A stretch of 64,000 nucleotides of DNA from CAZUYC01 sp964624475 (GTDB lineage: Bacteria; Myxococcota_A; UBA9160; SMWR01). The position numbers were made by a program, and so were the translations under genes. The stretch lies in contig CAZUYC010000112.1 in NCBI GenBank assembly GCA_964624475.1, forward strand, positions 51,510 to 115,509. The letters are read 5' to 3'. Below, one piece after another: positions 17,411-26,426 of this stretch (the stretch's first letter is position 1; each line of letters begins with the position of its first letter). The notes under the pieces are model-generated. The model saw only the letters and a list, made by a program, of their open reading frames with translations. It made no database searches and had not been told where the DNA came from.

Positions 17411-18048
17411 GAGGTGCAGACGCCGGTGCCCCCGAGCCCGCAGTAGCCGCCCGGGTTCTTGGCGAGGTACTGCTGGTGGTAGCCCTCGGCGTAGTAGAAC
17501 TCGGGCGCGTCGGCGGCCTCGCTCGTGATCGGGCCGTGGCCGGCGGCCGCGAGGCGCGCCTGGTAGGCATCGCGCGAGAGAAGCGCCGCCGCGCGCTGCG
17601 CCGGGGAGTGGGTATAGATCGCGGAGCGGTACTGCGTCCCCACGTCGTTGCCCTGCCGCATGCCCTGGGTGGGATCGTGGGCCTCCCAGAAGATCCGCAG
17701 CAGCGCTCCCAAGTCGGTCCGCTCCGGATCGAAGACGACGCGCACCACCTCCGCGTGGCCGGTGCGCCCGCTGCACACCTCCTCGTAGAGCGGGTTCGGC
17801 GTGTGTCCGCCGGCGTAGCCGACGGCCGTGGTGTACACGCCCGGGGCCTGCCAGAAGAGCTTTTCCGCGCCCCAGAAGCAGCCCATGCCGAAGAGTGCGA
17901 GCTCCATCCCGTCCGGGAAGGGCGGCTCGAGGCGCGTGCCGAGGACAGTGTGCTTCTCGGGCACCGGCATGCGCGCGGCGCGGCCCGGCAGGGCCTGCTC
18001 CGGCGTGGGGAGAACCCGCTTCTGGCTCGCGAAGCTCGAGAGGGCCAT
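17407..18048 (-). CDS. msrA: Peptide-methionine (S)-S-oxide reductase MsrA
   Basis: A 213-residue MsrA that reduces methionine-S-sulfoxide in proteins with a thioredoxin-type donor. FGMGCFWGAEKLF near residue 55 holds the catalytic Cys, here a normal TGC codon. Further family motifs are VGYAGG near 77, YEEVCSGRTGHAE near 89, FWEAHDPTQ and GTQYRSAIY near 120-137, and YHQQYLAKNP near 195. C-terminal GYCGLGGTGVC supplies resolving cysteines. The ATG at 18048 has GGAGGTGA five bases upstream. It heads the apparent operon with the LMF-like and AhpD-like genes and diverges from the Ap4A phosphorylase gene with 65 bp between starts. Confidence 0.93.
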   Translation of the reverse strand: MALSSFASQKRVLPTPEQALPGRAARMPVPEKHTVLGTRLEPPFPDGMELALFGMGCFWGAEKLFWQAPGVYTTAVGYAGGHTPNPLYEEVCSGRTGHAEVVRVVFDPERTDLGALLRIFWEAHDPTQGMRQGNDVGTQYRSAIYTHSPAQRAAALLSRDAYQARLAAAGHGPITSEAADAPEFYYAEGYHQQYLAKNPGGYCGLGGTGVCTS

Positions 18049-18113
18049 GACTCACCTCCGCAGCGGCCTTCGATGCCGATCCCGGCCGGAAGGATACCGC
18101 TACCCTCCGCGCG

Positions 18114-18974
18114 ATGGCCCCCGGCCTCCGGCTCGAGCGGGGAACGCTCGCCGCCGCGATCACGGCGCGGCGCGAGAGCGCGTTGCGGGAGGGAGCGCTG
18201 CTCGGGATCCCGACCCGGGAGCACGTCGTGGAGGAGGACGGGGTCGCCTTCGTCGTCCGCGTGGTCGCGAAGCCCGGTCGCGAGCGCGCGGCGGCCCGCA
18301 GCGCGGGCGGGAGCAATCCCTTCCTCCCCTACGAGGAGTCGCTCTTCGTCGCCGACGTCTCCGACACGCACGTGTGCCTGCTCAACAAGTTCTGCGTCGT
18401 CGACCGGCACGTGCTGCTGGCGACGCGCGCCTTCGAGGATCAGGAGGAGCCGCTCGGCGCCGCCGACTTCGCCGCGCTCTTCGCCTGCCTGCACGAGACG
18501 GACGGCCTCGGCTTCTACAACGCGGGGGAGGCGGCCGGGGCGAGCCAGCGCCACAAGCACCTCCAGCTCGTCCCGCTGCCGCTCGGGCCGAGGCCCGCCT
18601 TCCCGCTCGCGGCGCGCCTGCTGGCGGAGGCCGAGGAGGGCCGGGTCGTCGCGGCGAGCCACTTCCCGTTCCCGCTCGCCCTGACCCGCATCGAGGCCCT
18701 GACCGCGGGCGATCCGCAGGACGCCGCCGGCGCGCTCGAGCTCCTCACCCGCGAGCTGCTGGAACGGATCGGCGTCCGGACGGGCCGCACGCCGTACAAC
18801 CTGCTGGCGACGCGGCGCCTGCTCTGGGCCGTGCCGCGGACCCGCGGGCAATGGCAGGGGATCCCGGTGAACGCGCTCGGCTTCGCGGGCGCCCTGCTCG
18901 TTCCCGACGACGCGGCCCTCGCACGCCTGCGGGCCGTCGGACCGCTGGCGCTGCTGCGCGAGGTCGCGGGCTAG
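18114..18974 (+). CDS. ATP adenylyltransferase (Ap4A phosphorylase, HIT superfamily)
   Basis: A 286-residue protein of the Apa1/2 type, which phosphorolyses diadenosine tetraphosphate to ADP and ATP. NPFLPYEESLFV near 63 and LLNKFCVVDRHVLLAT near 85 are conserved substrate-side segments. SQRHKHLQLVPLP near 145 is the HIT-like HxHxQ catalytic motif. PYNLLATRRLLW with VNALGFAG near 225-262 matches the C-terminal accessory domain. The start gives the expected N-terminus. Dinucleoside polyphosphates rise in oxidative stress, which fits the divergent msrA, but that is inference. Its TAG stop shares its last G with the first base of the inverted-repeat element. Confidence 0.88.
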   Translation: MAPGLRLERGTLAAAITARRESALREGALLGIPTREHVVEEDGVAFVVRVVAKPGRERAAARSAGGSNPFLPYEESLFVADVSDTHVCLLNKFCVVDRHVLLATRAFEDQEEPLGAADFAALFACLHETDGLGFYNAGEAAGASQRHKHLQLVPLPLGPRPAFPLAARLLAEAEEGRVVAASHFPFPLALTRIEALTAGDPQDAAGALELLTRELLERIGVRTGRTPYNLLATRRLLWAVPRTRGQWQGIPVNALGFAGALLVPDDAALARLRAVGPLALLREVAG

Positions 18975-19158
18975 GAGCCTGACGCAAGACTGGCGCGGTA
19001 AGCCCAGGCGCCGAGGCGCGCCGCTGGCAAGGCGCGCGACCGAGCCGTAGCAGAGCTACGGCGCATGGGCCCAAGCCCGAAGGGCGCGGGAGTAGACGGG
19101 ACCGCCAGCGGCGATGCATCGGCGTCCGGGCAGCGCGGCCAGTCTTGGGTCAGGCTCC
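18974..19158. repeat. REP/MITE-like inverted-repeat element, 185 bp
   Basis: The ends are a 21-bp inverted repeat (18974-18994 with 19138-19158; GGAGCCTGAC...) with one mismatch. The similarity continues less perfectly inward for about 40 bp more. At the centre is a perfect 8-bp hairpin GCCGTAGC/GCTACGGC with loop AGA (19044-19062). It contains no ORF worth naming and fills the gap between the Ap4A phosphorylase and the selD fusion. A RAYT gene in the same window (5602-6363) could act on such palindromes; this link is inference. Confidence 0.75.
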
Positions 19159-19202
19159 TGGGCCGCCGCGCGCGTTTGACTTCGCGGGCCGGAGGTGCTG
19201 CG

Positions 19203-21467
19203 ATGGCGCGCGTGACCGGGGAGCCGCGCTCCGACCTCGTCCTCGTCGGGGGCGGGCACGTCCACGTCCAGGTCCTGCGCCGCCTCGCGATGCGGCCGAT
19301 CGCGGGCGTGCGCCTCTGCGTGGTCCTCGACGTACCCGAGGCGGTGTACTCGGGCATGGTGCCGGGGTGCGTAGCGGGCGACTACCGCGAGGCGGAAGCC
19401 GCGATCGACGTGGTCCCGCTCGCGCGGCGCGCGGGAGCCCGCGTCGTGCTCGCGCCGGCGCTGCGCGTCGACCCGGTGGCGCGACGCATCGAGATCGCGG
19501 GCCGCCCCGCCCTGCCCTACGACGTGGCGAGCCTCGACGTGGGGTCGAGCGTGCGCGGCCTCGAGCTCCCCGGCGTGCGCGAGTTCGCCATCGCCACGCG
19601 CCCGATCGGCGCTCTCGTGCGCGGCCTCGACGCGCGCCTGCGCGCCGCCGCCGAGGCGCGCCACGTGGGAAGGCTTCGCGTCGCGGTCGTCGGCGCCGGC
19701 GTCGCCGGCGTCGAGCTCGCCTTCTGCCTCGACGCGCGCCTGCGGGCCGGGGGCGTCCCGGCCGAGATCCACCTGCTCGGCGACTCCCCCGACCTCGCCC
19801 CGGGGCAGCCGCCGGGGCTCGTGCGCCGCGCGCGCCGCGAGGCCGCGCGGCGTGGCATCCAGCTGCACCTGCCGGTGCGCGTCGCGACCGTCGAGAAGGA
19901 CCGCGTGCGCCTCGAGGGCGACGAGGACGGACGCCCGGCCGATCTCGTCGTCTGGGCCACGGGCGCCGCGCCCCCGGCGTTGCTCGAGGTCTCGGAGCTC
20001 CCGCGCGACGCGCGCGGCTTCCTGCGCGTCGGCCCGACGCTCGAGGTCGCCGGCTGCGCGGGCCTCTTCGCCGCCGGCGACTGCGCCGCGCTCGACGAAG
20101 ACCCCTGGGTCCCGCGCGCCGGCGTCTACGCCGTCCGGGAGGGGCCGATCCTCGCCGCCAACCTGCGCGCCCGGTACGAAGGCGGGCGCCTGCGCCGCTA
20201 CCGCCCGCAGCGCGACTTCCTGGCGCTCCTCAACCTCGGCGAGCGCCGCGCGCTCGGCGCCAAGCGGGGCCTCGCGTTCGCCGGGCCGTGGGTGTGGCGC
20301 TGGAAGGACCGCATCGACCGCCGCTTCGTCGAGCGCTTTCGCGCGCTCACCGAGGACGGCGCTCCCGCGCCGGGCTTCCCCGAGATGCGGCCGCCGGGCA
20401 CGGCGAACGCGGCGGGCACGCAGGCGATGGAGTGCGGCGGCTGCGCCGCGAAGCTAGGCCCGATCGAGCTCGCGCGCGCGCTCGCGCGCCTCCCGAGCGG
20501 GCCGGTGGACGCCGAGGTCGTCCTCGGCCTCGAGGCCGCCGACGACGTGGCCGCCTTGCGCCGTCCCGACGGCGGCCTGCTCCTCGCGACGATCGACGCC
20601 TTCCGCGCCTTCGCGGACGACCCCTGGCTCGTGGGGCGCGTGGCCGCGGTGAACGCGGCGAGCGACGTCTTCGCGAAGGGCGGCCGCCCGCGCCATGCGC
20701 TCGCGCTCGTCAGCGTCCCCGAGCGCGACCCCGTGCGCGCCGAGGAGACGCTCCATCAGGTGCTGGCCGGAGTGCGCGCGGCGCTCGACCCGCTCGGCGT
20801 CTCGCTCGTGGGCGGTCACACGACCGTGGGGAGCGAGCTCTTCGTCGGCCTCACCGTCCTGGGAGAGCTCGCCCCCGGCGAGCCGCCGCTCGCGCTCGGC
20901 GCTGCGCGGCCGGGCGAGGACCTCGTGCTCACGAAGGCGCTCGGCACCGGCGTCGTGCTGGCGGCCGACATGCGCGGGCTCGCGCGCGGCGCCTGGCTCG
21001 AGTCGGCGATCGCCTCGATGCTGCGCCCGAACGCCGAGGCCGCGCGCGTCGCGCGCGCCGCCGGCGCCGGGGGCGCCACGGACGTGAGCGGCTTCGGCCT
21101 GGCCGGCCACCTGGCCGAGCTCGCGCGCGCGAGCGGCCTCGTCGCCGAGCTCCGCCTCGCCGCGCTCCCCGCCCTCGCCGGCGCGCCGGAGCTCCTGGCG
21201 CGCGGCGTCCGCAGCACCTTCCACGCCCAGAACGCGCGCTCCCGCGCCGCGCTCGGCGTGGACGCCGCCGCCGAGCGCGACCCCGCCTTCCCGCTCCTCT
21301 TCGACCCGCAGACCTCCGGCGGCCTCCTCTTCGGCGCTCCCGCCGACCGCTCGGCCGATGCGCTGCGATCGCTGCACGAGGCAGGCGACCCGCGGGCCGC
21401 CGTGATCGGCCGCCTGCGCGCGGCCCTCCCGGGCGAGCCCCCCGTCCACGTTCTCGGAAGCGAGTGA
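19203..21467 (+). CDS. selD: Fused NADH-dehydrogenase-like flavoprotein and selenide, water dikinase (SelD)
   Basis: A 754-residue fusion. Residues 1-385 are a pyridine-nucleotide disulfide oxidoreductase of NDH-2 type: LVLVGGGHVHV near 12 and VAVVGAGVAGVELA near 160 are the two dinucleotide folds, and LFAAGDCAALDED near 288 closes the FAD site. From about 409 the SelD part starts with MECGGCAAKLGP, which carries the catalytic Cys and Lys. It continues with AADDVAAL, ASDVFAKGG, VSLVGGHTTVGSELFVGL, LTKALGTGV, DVSGFGLAGHL and LLFDPQTSGGLL, all family motifs. SelD makes selenophosphate from selenide and ATP for Sec-tRNA. This domain fusion is known in other bacteria and algae; the flavoprotein may supply reduced selenium. 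The ATG at 19203 follows GGAGG. It is the source of Se for the linked UGA-containing gene. Confidence 0.92.
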   Translation: MARVTGEPRSDLVLVGGGHVHVQVLRRLAMRPIAGVRLCVVLDVPEAVYSGMVPGCVAGDYREAEAAIDVVPLARRAGARVVLAPALRVDPVARRIEIAGRPALPYDVASLDVGSSVRGLELPGVREFAIATRPIGALVRGLDARLRAAAEARHVGRLRVAVVGAGVAGVELAFCLDARLRAGGVPAEIHLLGDSPDLAPGQPPGLVRRARREAARRGIQLHLPVRVATVEKDRVRLEGDEDGRPADLVVWATGAAPPALLEVSELPRDARGFLRVGPTLEVAGCAGLFAAGDCAALDEDPWVPRAGVYAVREGPILAANLRARYEGGRLRRYRPQRDFLALLNLGERRALGAKRGLAFAGPWVWRWKDRIDRRFVERFRALTEDGAPAPGFPEMRPPGTANAAGTQAMECGGCAAKLGPIELARALARLPSGPVDAEVVLGLEAADDVAALRRPDGGLLLATIDAFRAFADDPWLVGRVAAVNAASDVFAKGGRPRHALALVSVPERDPVRAEETLHQVLAGVRAALDPLGVSLVGGHTTVGSELFVGLTVLGELAPGEPPLALGAARPGEDLVLTKALGTGVVLAADMRGLARGAWLESAIASMLRPNAEAARVARAAGAGGATDVSGFGLAGHLAELARASGLVAELRLAALPALAGAPELLARGVRSTFHAQNARSRAALGVDAAAERDPAFPLLFDPQTSGGLLFGAPADRSADALRSLHEAGDPRAAVIGRLRAALPGEPPVHVLGSE

Positions 21468-21492
21468 GGCCCTCGAGCCTTCGCCGATGCGC

Positions 21493-23133
21493 TCACGGCC
21501 CGCGCGATCCAGCGGCTGCGGGCTCGGTTGCGGGCGCCGCGGCCTCGGGGAAGACGTAGAGGTAGAGGCTCCCGCCGAGGACGTCGGTCGGCTCGTAGCG
21601 GCGCAGCCAGTCGCTGTGCGAGCCCTCGGTCCGCGCCTGGTAGAGGCCGTGCACGAGCCAGTGCGCGGAGATCACGTAGGCGCCGGGGCGCGGCGCCTCC
21701 TTCCAGTCCTCCGGCGCGAAAGGCTCCGTCGCGACCCCGTAGGCCTCGGGGACGCCGGTGCCGAGGGCGAGCAGCCGCACGCGCTCGATCCCGCGCTCGG
21801 CGAGCCAGCCCGGGAGGCGGTAGAGCTCGTGACCCCAGTCGACGTTCGAGTCGTCGAGCCAGAGCGGTCCGGCTCGCGGTCCGCCCGCGAGCGGATTGAA
21901 GTACGCGAGGTGGTGAGGGTGCGCATGCAGCGCGGTCCCCGCTTGCGCCGCCGCGAGCGCGACGAGCGCCGCCGAGCCGGCGCGGCCGAGACGGCGCGCG
22001 GCCGGCACGAGTCCGCCGGCGAGCGTGAGCAGGAGCGGATAGACCGGCAGCACGTAGCGCACGCCGAGGTCGTCGGCGAGGAGCACGTGGGCACCGAGCC
22101 ACACCGCCGCCGGGATCCACAGATAGACGTCGTCGCGCCAGCTGGCGCGGCGCACGGCCGCGAGCGCGAGCGCGCCGAGCATCGCGACGAGCTCGGGGAG
22201 CGTGCTCTTCACCGCCATCGCGATCGGGAAGTAGGCGAGAAAGCGCGCGGTGCGAAACTCTCCGGCGAGGTAGTAGGCGTAGCCCGGCACGTGGTCGGCG
22301 TGCAGGGTGGAGAGGTCGCGCAGATAGCGCAGCGGATCCTCGGGTCCGAGGTACGCGAGCTCGACGACGAGCGCCGCCACGGGGAACGCGAGGAGCCAGG
22401 GCCGCAGCGCGCGCGCGGCCGGCCGCAGATCGCGCGCGGCGAGCTGCGCCAGGGCCATCGCCGGGAGCAGGAAGAGGGCGCTGTACTTCGCCGCGAGGGC
22501 GGCGCCGAGCGCGAGGCCGAGGCCCACCTCGCGCGCGAGGCTCGCGCGCCGGCGCAGGATCGCGAAGAAGAGCCCGAGGGTCGCCATCGCGCCGGCGGAC
22601 GCGGCGGCGTCCATGGTCACGAAGCCCGCATGCGCGAGCGCGGTCGGCGAGAAGGCGTAGAGCGCGAGCGAGAAGCAGCCGGCGGCGTCGCCGAAGCGCG
22701 CGCGCGACCAGAGGAAGACCGCGAGCCCCGCAAGCGTCGAGAGCGCGACCACCGGGAGGCGGCCGACCCGCAGGAGCGCCATCGGATCGTTTCCGGACGC
22801 GAAGAGGACCTTCCGGCCGAACTCCCACTCGCGCCCCTGGCGGTAGGCCGGGCCCGCGAGGGGGAGGCGGGGCCGCAGCGGCGCGGTGGCGAGGCCGGCG
22901 AGGAGCTTCACGAGGGGGGGGTGCTGGGGGTTGAGGCGCATCTCGCCGGTCGCGACGAGCGCCATGCCGGCCGGCAGGTGGCTCGTCTCGTCGAAGCTTC
23001 CCGACTGCGACCAGAGCGCGTGGGTCGCGAGCGCCGCGTGCGCTGCGAGGAGCAGCACGGCCGCGAGCGGCGCGGCTTTCGCTACGGCTCCGGCTCGGCG
23101 TCCCTCGACGGCGGGGGGTCGCGAGGATCTCAT
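21493..23133 (-). CDS. Polytopic glycosyltransferase, family 39-like
   Basis: A protein of about 546 residues with roughly ten membrane helices. SGSFDETSHLPAGMALV near residue 45 has the periplasmic acidic pair (DE) typical of PMT/ArnT-type glycosyltransferases, which move sugars from polyprenyl carriers. LNPQHPPLVKLLAGL follows, also typical. VMTMDAA-like FVTMDAAASAG near 165 and DDSNVDWGHELYRLP near 420 recall bacterial family members with a C-terminal soluble domain. I took the ATG at 23133 rather than 23184, since the shorter form begins just before the first helix. It converges with the selD fusion, leaving 25 bases between the two stops. The sugar acceptor is unknown. Confidence 0.72.
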   Translation of the reverse strand: MRSSRPPAVEGRRAGAVAKAAPLAAVLLLAAHAALATHALWSQSGSFDETSHLPAGMALVATGEMRLNPQHPPLVKLLAGLATAPLRPRLPLAGPAYRQGREWEFGRKVLFASGNDPMALLRVGRLPVVALSTLAGLAVFLWSRARFGDAAGCFSLALYAFSPTALAHAGFVTMDAAASAGAMATLGLFFAILRRRASLAREVGLGLALGAALAAKYSALFLLPAMALAQLAARDLRPAARALRPWLLAFPVAALVVELAYLGPEDPLRYLRDLSTLHADHVPGYAYYLAGEFRTARFLAYFPIAMAVKSTLPELVAMLGALALAAVRRASWRDDVYLWIPAAVWLGAHVLLADDLGVRYVLPVYPLLLTLAGGLVPAARRLGRAGSAALVALAAAQAGTALHAHPHHLAYFNPLAGGPRAGPLWLDDSNVDWGHELYRLPGWLAERGIERVRLLALGTGVPEAYGVATEPFAPEDWKEAPRPGAYVISAHWLVHGLYQARTEGSHSDWLRRYEPTDVLGGSLYLYVFPEAAAPATEPAAAGSRGP

Positions 23134-23273
23134 GGCGCCTTGCCCCTGTCGCGCCCGACGATGCTGTTGCCGATGGGTCTGCACGGCAACGATCCCGCGC
23201 GCGAACGCTGAGCCCCATGTATCGTAGACGCCACCCCCTCAGGATGCCCAGGGGGCTGCGGGGTGTCGCCGGC

Positions 23274-25442
23274 ATGAGGAGTCCCGGGGCCCGCGCGAGC
23301 CTGCTCCTCGCTCTCGTCGCCGGAGCCGTCTATTCCAACTCCTTCGGCGCCGGCTACACCCTCGACAATGCCACCATCCTCGCTACCGACCCTCGCCTCG
23401 CCTCGCTCTCGGCCAGGAACCTCCAGGACATCTTCGGCCAGAACTACTGGTGGCCCCGCTTCGAGAGCGATCTCTATCGCCCGCTGACGACCCTCTCGTA
23501 CCTGCTGAACTTCCAGCTCACCGGTGGCGACCGTTCGATCGTCTGGCCGCTCCACGCGGTGAATCTCCTGCTCCACTGGCTGAACGCCCTGCTGGTGTTC
23601 TCCATCGGGTGGCGCGTGCTCGGCGCGGTCGGTCCGGCCGCGTTCCTCGCAGCGGTGTTCACGGCCCACCCGCTCGCGACGGAGAACGTGACCAATCTCG
23701 TGGGGCGGGCCGATCTGTTGGCGACCTTCTTCGTGCTGCTCGGCTTGTACCTCCACCGGCGCCTGCGCGATGGGACGGCCCACCCCCGGCTCGCGCTGGT
23801 GGCCCTCGGCGCGAGCGCGATCGCCGGCGTGTTCTGCAAGGAGAGCGCGGTGGTGCTCGTCGGTCTGATCGCGCTGCATGATCTCTGCTTTCCCACCGCG
23901 CGGGAGGGGGCCGCAGAGCCCCGCCTCGCCGACTGGGGGGCCTGGTGGCGCAGCTTCCGGAGCGGAGGGTGGAGGAGCTACGCCGCGGTCGCGCCCGCGC
24001 TTGGACTCCTCTTTTGCGTCCGCCGCCTCCTCTTCCACGCCTCTCCGGTCTTCACGCAGGTCGGCAGCGACAACCCGCTGGTGGTCGCCGACCCGATCAC
24101 CGCGCGGATCACGGCCCTCGGCGTGATCGGCCGCTACCTGCGGCTGATCCTCTGGCCCCGCTCGCTCTCGTGCGACTACTCCTACGATCAGATCTCCCTC
24201 TTCGGTTGGTCGCTGACGGACCCGCGCGATGTCGAGATCCTCGTCACGATCGCGGCTCTGGCAGGGATCGTCGCGTCGACGCTGCGTTGGGGACGCCGCA
24301 ATCGGCCACTGCTCTTCTTCGTCGGTCTCTTCGTCGTGACCCTGCTCCCGGTGTCGAACCTGATCGTGCCAACGGGCACGATCATGGCCGAGCGCTTCGC
24401 CTACCTGCCGCTGGTGGGCGTCGTCGGCGCGCTCCTGGTCACGGCCGTCCCGTGGCTCGGAGAGCGCGTGCGCCGGCTGCGACCGGAGCGTCCAGGCCAC
24501 TACACCCTGGCGTCGGCCATCGTCGCGGCCGGGGTCGTCGGAGCGCTCGGAGCCCGGGCCTTCGCGCGCAACCTGGACTGGCGCGACGAGCTCGCCCTGT
24601 GGACCTCCGCCAGCCGCGCGACGCCTGGGAGCTACAAGGCCTGGAGCGGACTCGCGAAGGGGCTGCTCGCGGCCGACCCGGAGCGGCCCGATCTCGAGCG
24701 CGCTCTCACCCTGCTGGAGCGCGCGCAGTCCGTCTTCGCAACGAAGCCCCTGCCGATCCTGCACCTGCCGGCACAGCTCTACGACGAATCGGCGCAGGTC
24801 GCGCTGCGGCTCGGCGACCGCGCAACGCGGGCGGCGGGATTCGCGCCGCCCGCCGCCAACGCCGCCGGCCGGCCCTACTATCTGGCCGCGGAGGCGGCAG
24901 CGCAGCGCGCCGTGGAGATCGACGCGGCGCTCTCCAGCGCATCCCGGCAAGCTCGGCTCGAACGCGGGGTTCCCGCCGACGAGATCGTCGAGGTGGGCAA
25001 CTCCCAGTTCCGGCTCACCCTCGCTCACTCGTTGGCGCGCCTCGGCCGCATCGATGAGGCGCGCGCCGCCTTCCAGGCCGCCCGGCGCCTCGAGCCGGCT
25101 CGCTACGAGACCCATCTCTCCGATGCGAGCTTCCACCGGGTCCTGGGCGAGCTCCGGCCCGCCGCGCTGCGGTATCTCCAGGCCCTCGTCCTGACCTCCG
25201 ATCGAACGGAGCTGTGGCAGGCACTCGGCGAGGTCTATCAGCGCATCGATCCCGCCGTTCCCGCCATCACCTCGACCGGCGCCGGTCCGGCCCTGAATCT
25301 CGATCACCCGACGCTTCGCCGGGACCTTCGCGCCGCGCTCGAGGAGCTCGTCGAGCTGCTCGACGACGCGCACCGCGATGCGGACGCCGCGCGCGTGGCC
25401 CGGCTGGCGCTGCGCCGCTTCGGGTTCGAGGTTCGCCGCTGA
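23274..25442 (+). CDS. TMTC-like membrane protein with TPR repeats
   Basis: About 722 residues. The N-terminal 420 residues carry about nine membrane helices and the family segments YDNAT-like TLDNATILATDP, LYRPLTTLSYLLNF, HAVNLLLHWLNALLV, FTAHPLATENVTNLVGRADLL and FCKESAVVL. These are the DUF1736/TMTC-type core, related to O-mannosyltransferases. The C-terminal 250 residues are TPR-like (LAHSLARLGRIDEARAAFQA and neighbouring helices). Possible starts are 23217, 23244 and 23274; I chose 23274 because it lies just before the first helix. A related protein is encoded at 35530-37215. It is divergent from the family 39 gene, so both may act in surface glycosylation. Confidence 0.75.
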   Translation: MRSPGARASLLLALVAGAVYSNSFGAGYTLDNATILATDPRLASLSARNLQDIFGQNYWWPRFESDLYRPLTTLSYLLNFQLTGGDRSIVWPLHAVNLLLHWLNALLVFSIGWRVLGAVGPAAFLAAVFTAHPLATENVTNLVGRADLLATFFVLLGLYLHRRLRDGTAHPRLALVALGASAIAGVFCKESAVVLVGLIALHDLCFPTAREGAAEPRLADWGAWWRSFRSGGWRSYAAVAPALGLLFCVRRLLFHASPVFTQVGSDNPLVVADPITARITALGVIGRYLRLILWPRSLSCDYSYDQISLFGWSLTDPRDVEILVTIAALAGIVASTLRWGRRNRPLLFFVGLFVVTLLPVSNLIVPTGTIMAERFAYLPLVGVVGALLVTAVPWLGERVRRLRPERPGHYTLASAIVAAGVVGALGARAFARNLDWRDELALWTSASRATPGSYKAWSGLAKGLLAADPERPDLERALTLLERAQSVFATKPLPILHLPAQLYDESAQVALRLGDRATRAAGFAPPAANAAGRPYYLAAEAAAQRAVEIDAALSSASRQARLERGVPADEIVEVGNSQFRLTLAHSLARLGRIDEARAAFQAARRLEPARYETHLSDASFHRVLGELRPAALRYLQALVLTSDRTELWQALGEVYQRIDPAVPAITSTGAGPALNLDHPTLRRDLRAALEELVELLDDAHRDADAARVARLALRRFGFEVRR

Positions 25443-25466
25443 CGGATTCGCGCCTACAATCCCGCC

Positions 25467-26237
25467 GTGCGCGTCGCCACCTGGAACGTGAACGGGCTGC
25501 GCGCGCGGCTCGGCTTCATCCGCCTGTGGCTGCGCGAGCGCAAGCCCGACCTCGTCGGCCTCCAGGAGCTCAAGCTCGCGGACGAGCAGTTCCCGCACGA
25601 GGCCTTCCAGGCCGAGGGCTACCGCGCGGTGACCCATGGACAGAAGAGCTGGAACGGCGTCGCGATCCTCTCGCGCGAGCCGGCCCTGGTGGTGCAGCGG
25701 GGGCTTCCGGGCCAGGAGGAGCTCGGTGCGCGGCTCTTGACCGCGCGCGCGGGCGAGCTCGAGTTCACCACGCTCTACTGCCCGAACGGGAAGCACATGG
25801 AGCACGAGGATTTCCCGCGCAAGCTCGCCTGGCTCGACGCGCTCGCGATCCACCTCGCGGCGCAGGCGGACGCCCGGGGCCGCGCGATCGTCTGCGGCGA
25901 CTTCAACCTCTGCCCGGCCGCGATCGACAGCTGGAACGAGGCGGCGCTGCGCGGCTCGATCTTCCACACCGACGCGGAGCGCGCGCGCTTCGAGCGCCTG
26001 CGGGCGCTGGGCTTCGTCGACGTCTTCCGCGAGCTCCATCCCGCCGAGCAGGCCTTCTCGTGGTGGGACTACCGCGGCGGCGCCTTCCACCGCCGCCAGG
26101 GCCTGCGCATCGACCTCCTGCTCGCCACGCGGCCGGCGGCCGCGAGCGCCACTCGCGCCGAGATCGACCGCGAGTGGCGCAAGAAGAAGGAAGGGCTCAT
26201 ACCCTCGGACCACGCTCCCGTCGTGGCGGACCTCTAG
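25467..26237 (+). CDS. Exodeoxyribonuclease III (AP endonuclease)
   Basis: A 256-residue ExoIII-family enzyme that cleaves 5' of abasic sites in base-excision repair. MRVATWNVNGLRAR at the N-terminus, LVGLQELKL near 31 (catalytic Glu), WNGVAILSR near 58, YCPNG near 105, IVCGDFNLCP near 139 (Asp and Asn), FSWWDYRGGAF near 195, LRIDLLLAT near 210 and IPSDHAPVVADL at the end (catalytic Asp-His) cover the whole active site. The start is a GTG at 25467, 25 bases after the TMTC-like gene. Confidence 0.92.
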   Translation: MRVATWNVNGLRARLGFIRLWLRERKPDLVGLQELKLADEQFPHEAFQAEGYRAVTHGQKSWNGVAILSREPALVVQRGLPGQEELGARLLTARAGELEFTTLYCPNGKHMEHEDFPRKLAWLDALAIHLAAQADARGRAIVCGDFNLCPAAIDSWNEAALRGSIFHTDAERARFERLRALGFVDVFRELHPAEQAFSWWDYRGGAFHRRQGLRIDLLLATRPAAASATRAEIDREWRKKKEGLIPSDHAPVVADL

Positions 26238-26426
26238 AACTAGAGCAGCTAGCGCATCTACTCCGCTCGCAGGCCCCGCAGGCCTGCCTCCGCTCGCCTG
26301 CGGCTCGCTGCGCGCTTCGCTTGCGGCTCGCTGCGCGGCCGCTTCGCGGCCTTGCTCTTCTCGAGGCGGCGCGCGCACCTGGCTGGCCTACGGCTCGCGC
26401 GAGCTTCGCGCTTCCCCTAGCCCGGC
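26238..26426. repeat. Intergenic GC-rich repeat region
   Basis: The stop of the exonuclease gene lies in a small inverted repeat CTCTAG-AA-CTAGAG (26232-26245). A GC-rich block follows at 26261-26349. Its 34-bp core at 26291-26324 is identical to the reverse complement of 48875-48908, and shorter forms occur at 1486-1507 and 46736-46835. It contains no ORF I trust. The convergent genes on both sides suggest it may be transcribed as hairpins from either side. Confidence 0.6.

Noticed and set aside
19021..19158. Possible tRNA or rho-independent terminator in the inverted-repeat element
   Set aside because: It lacks a cloverleaf and TTC-type arm and has no T-run; the terminal inverted repeats fit a REP/MITE unit better.
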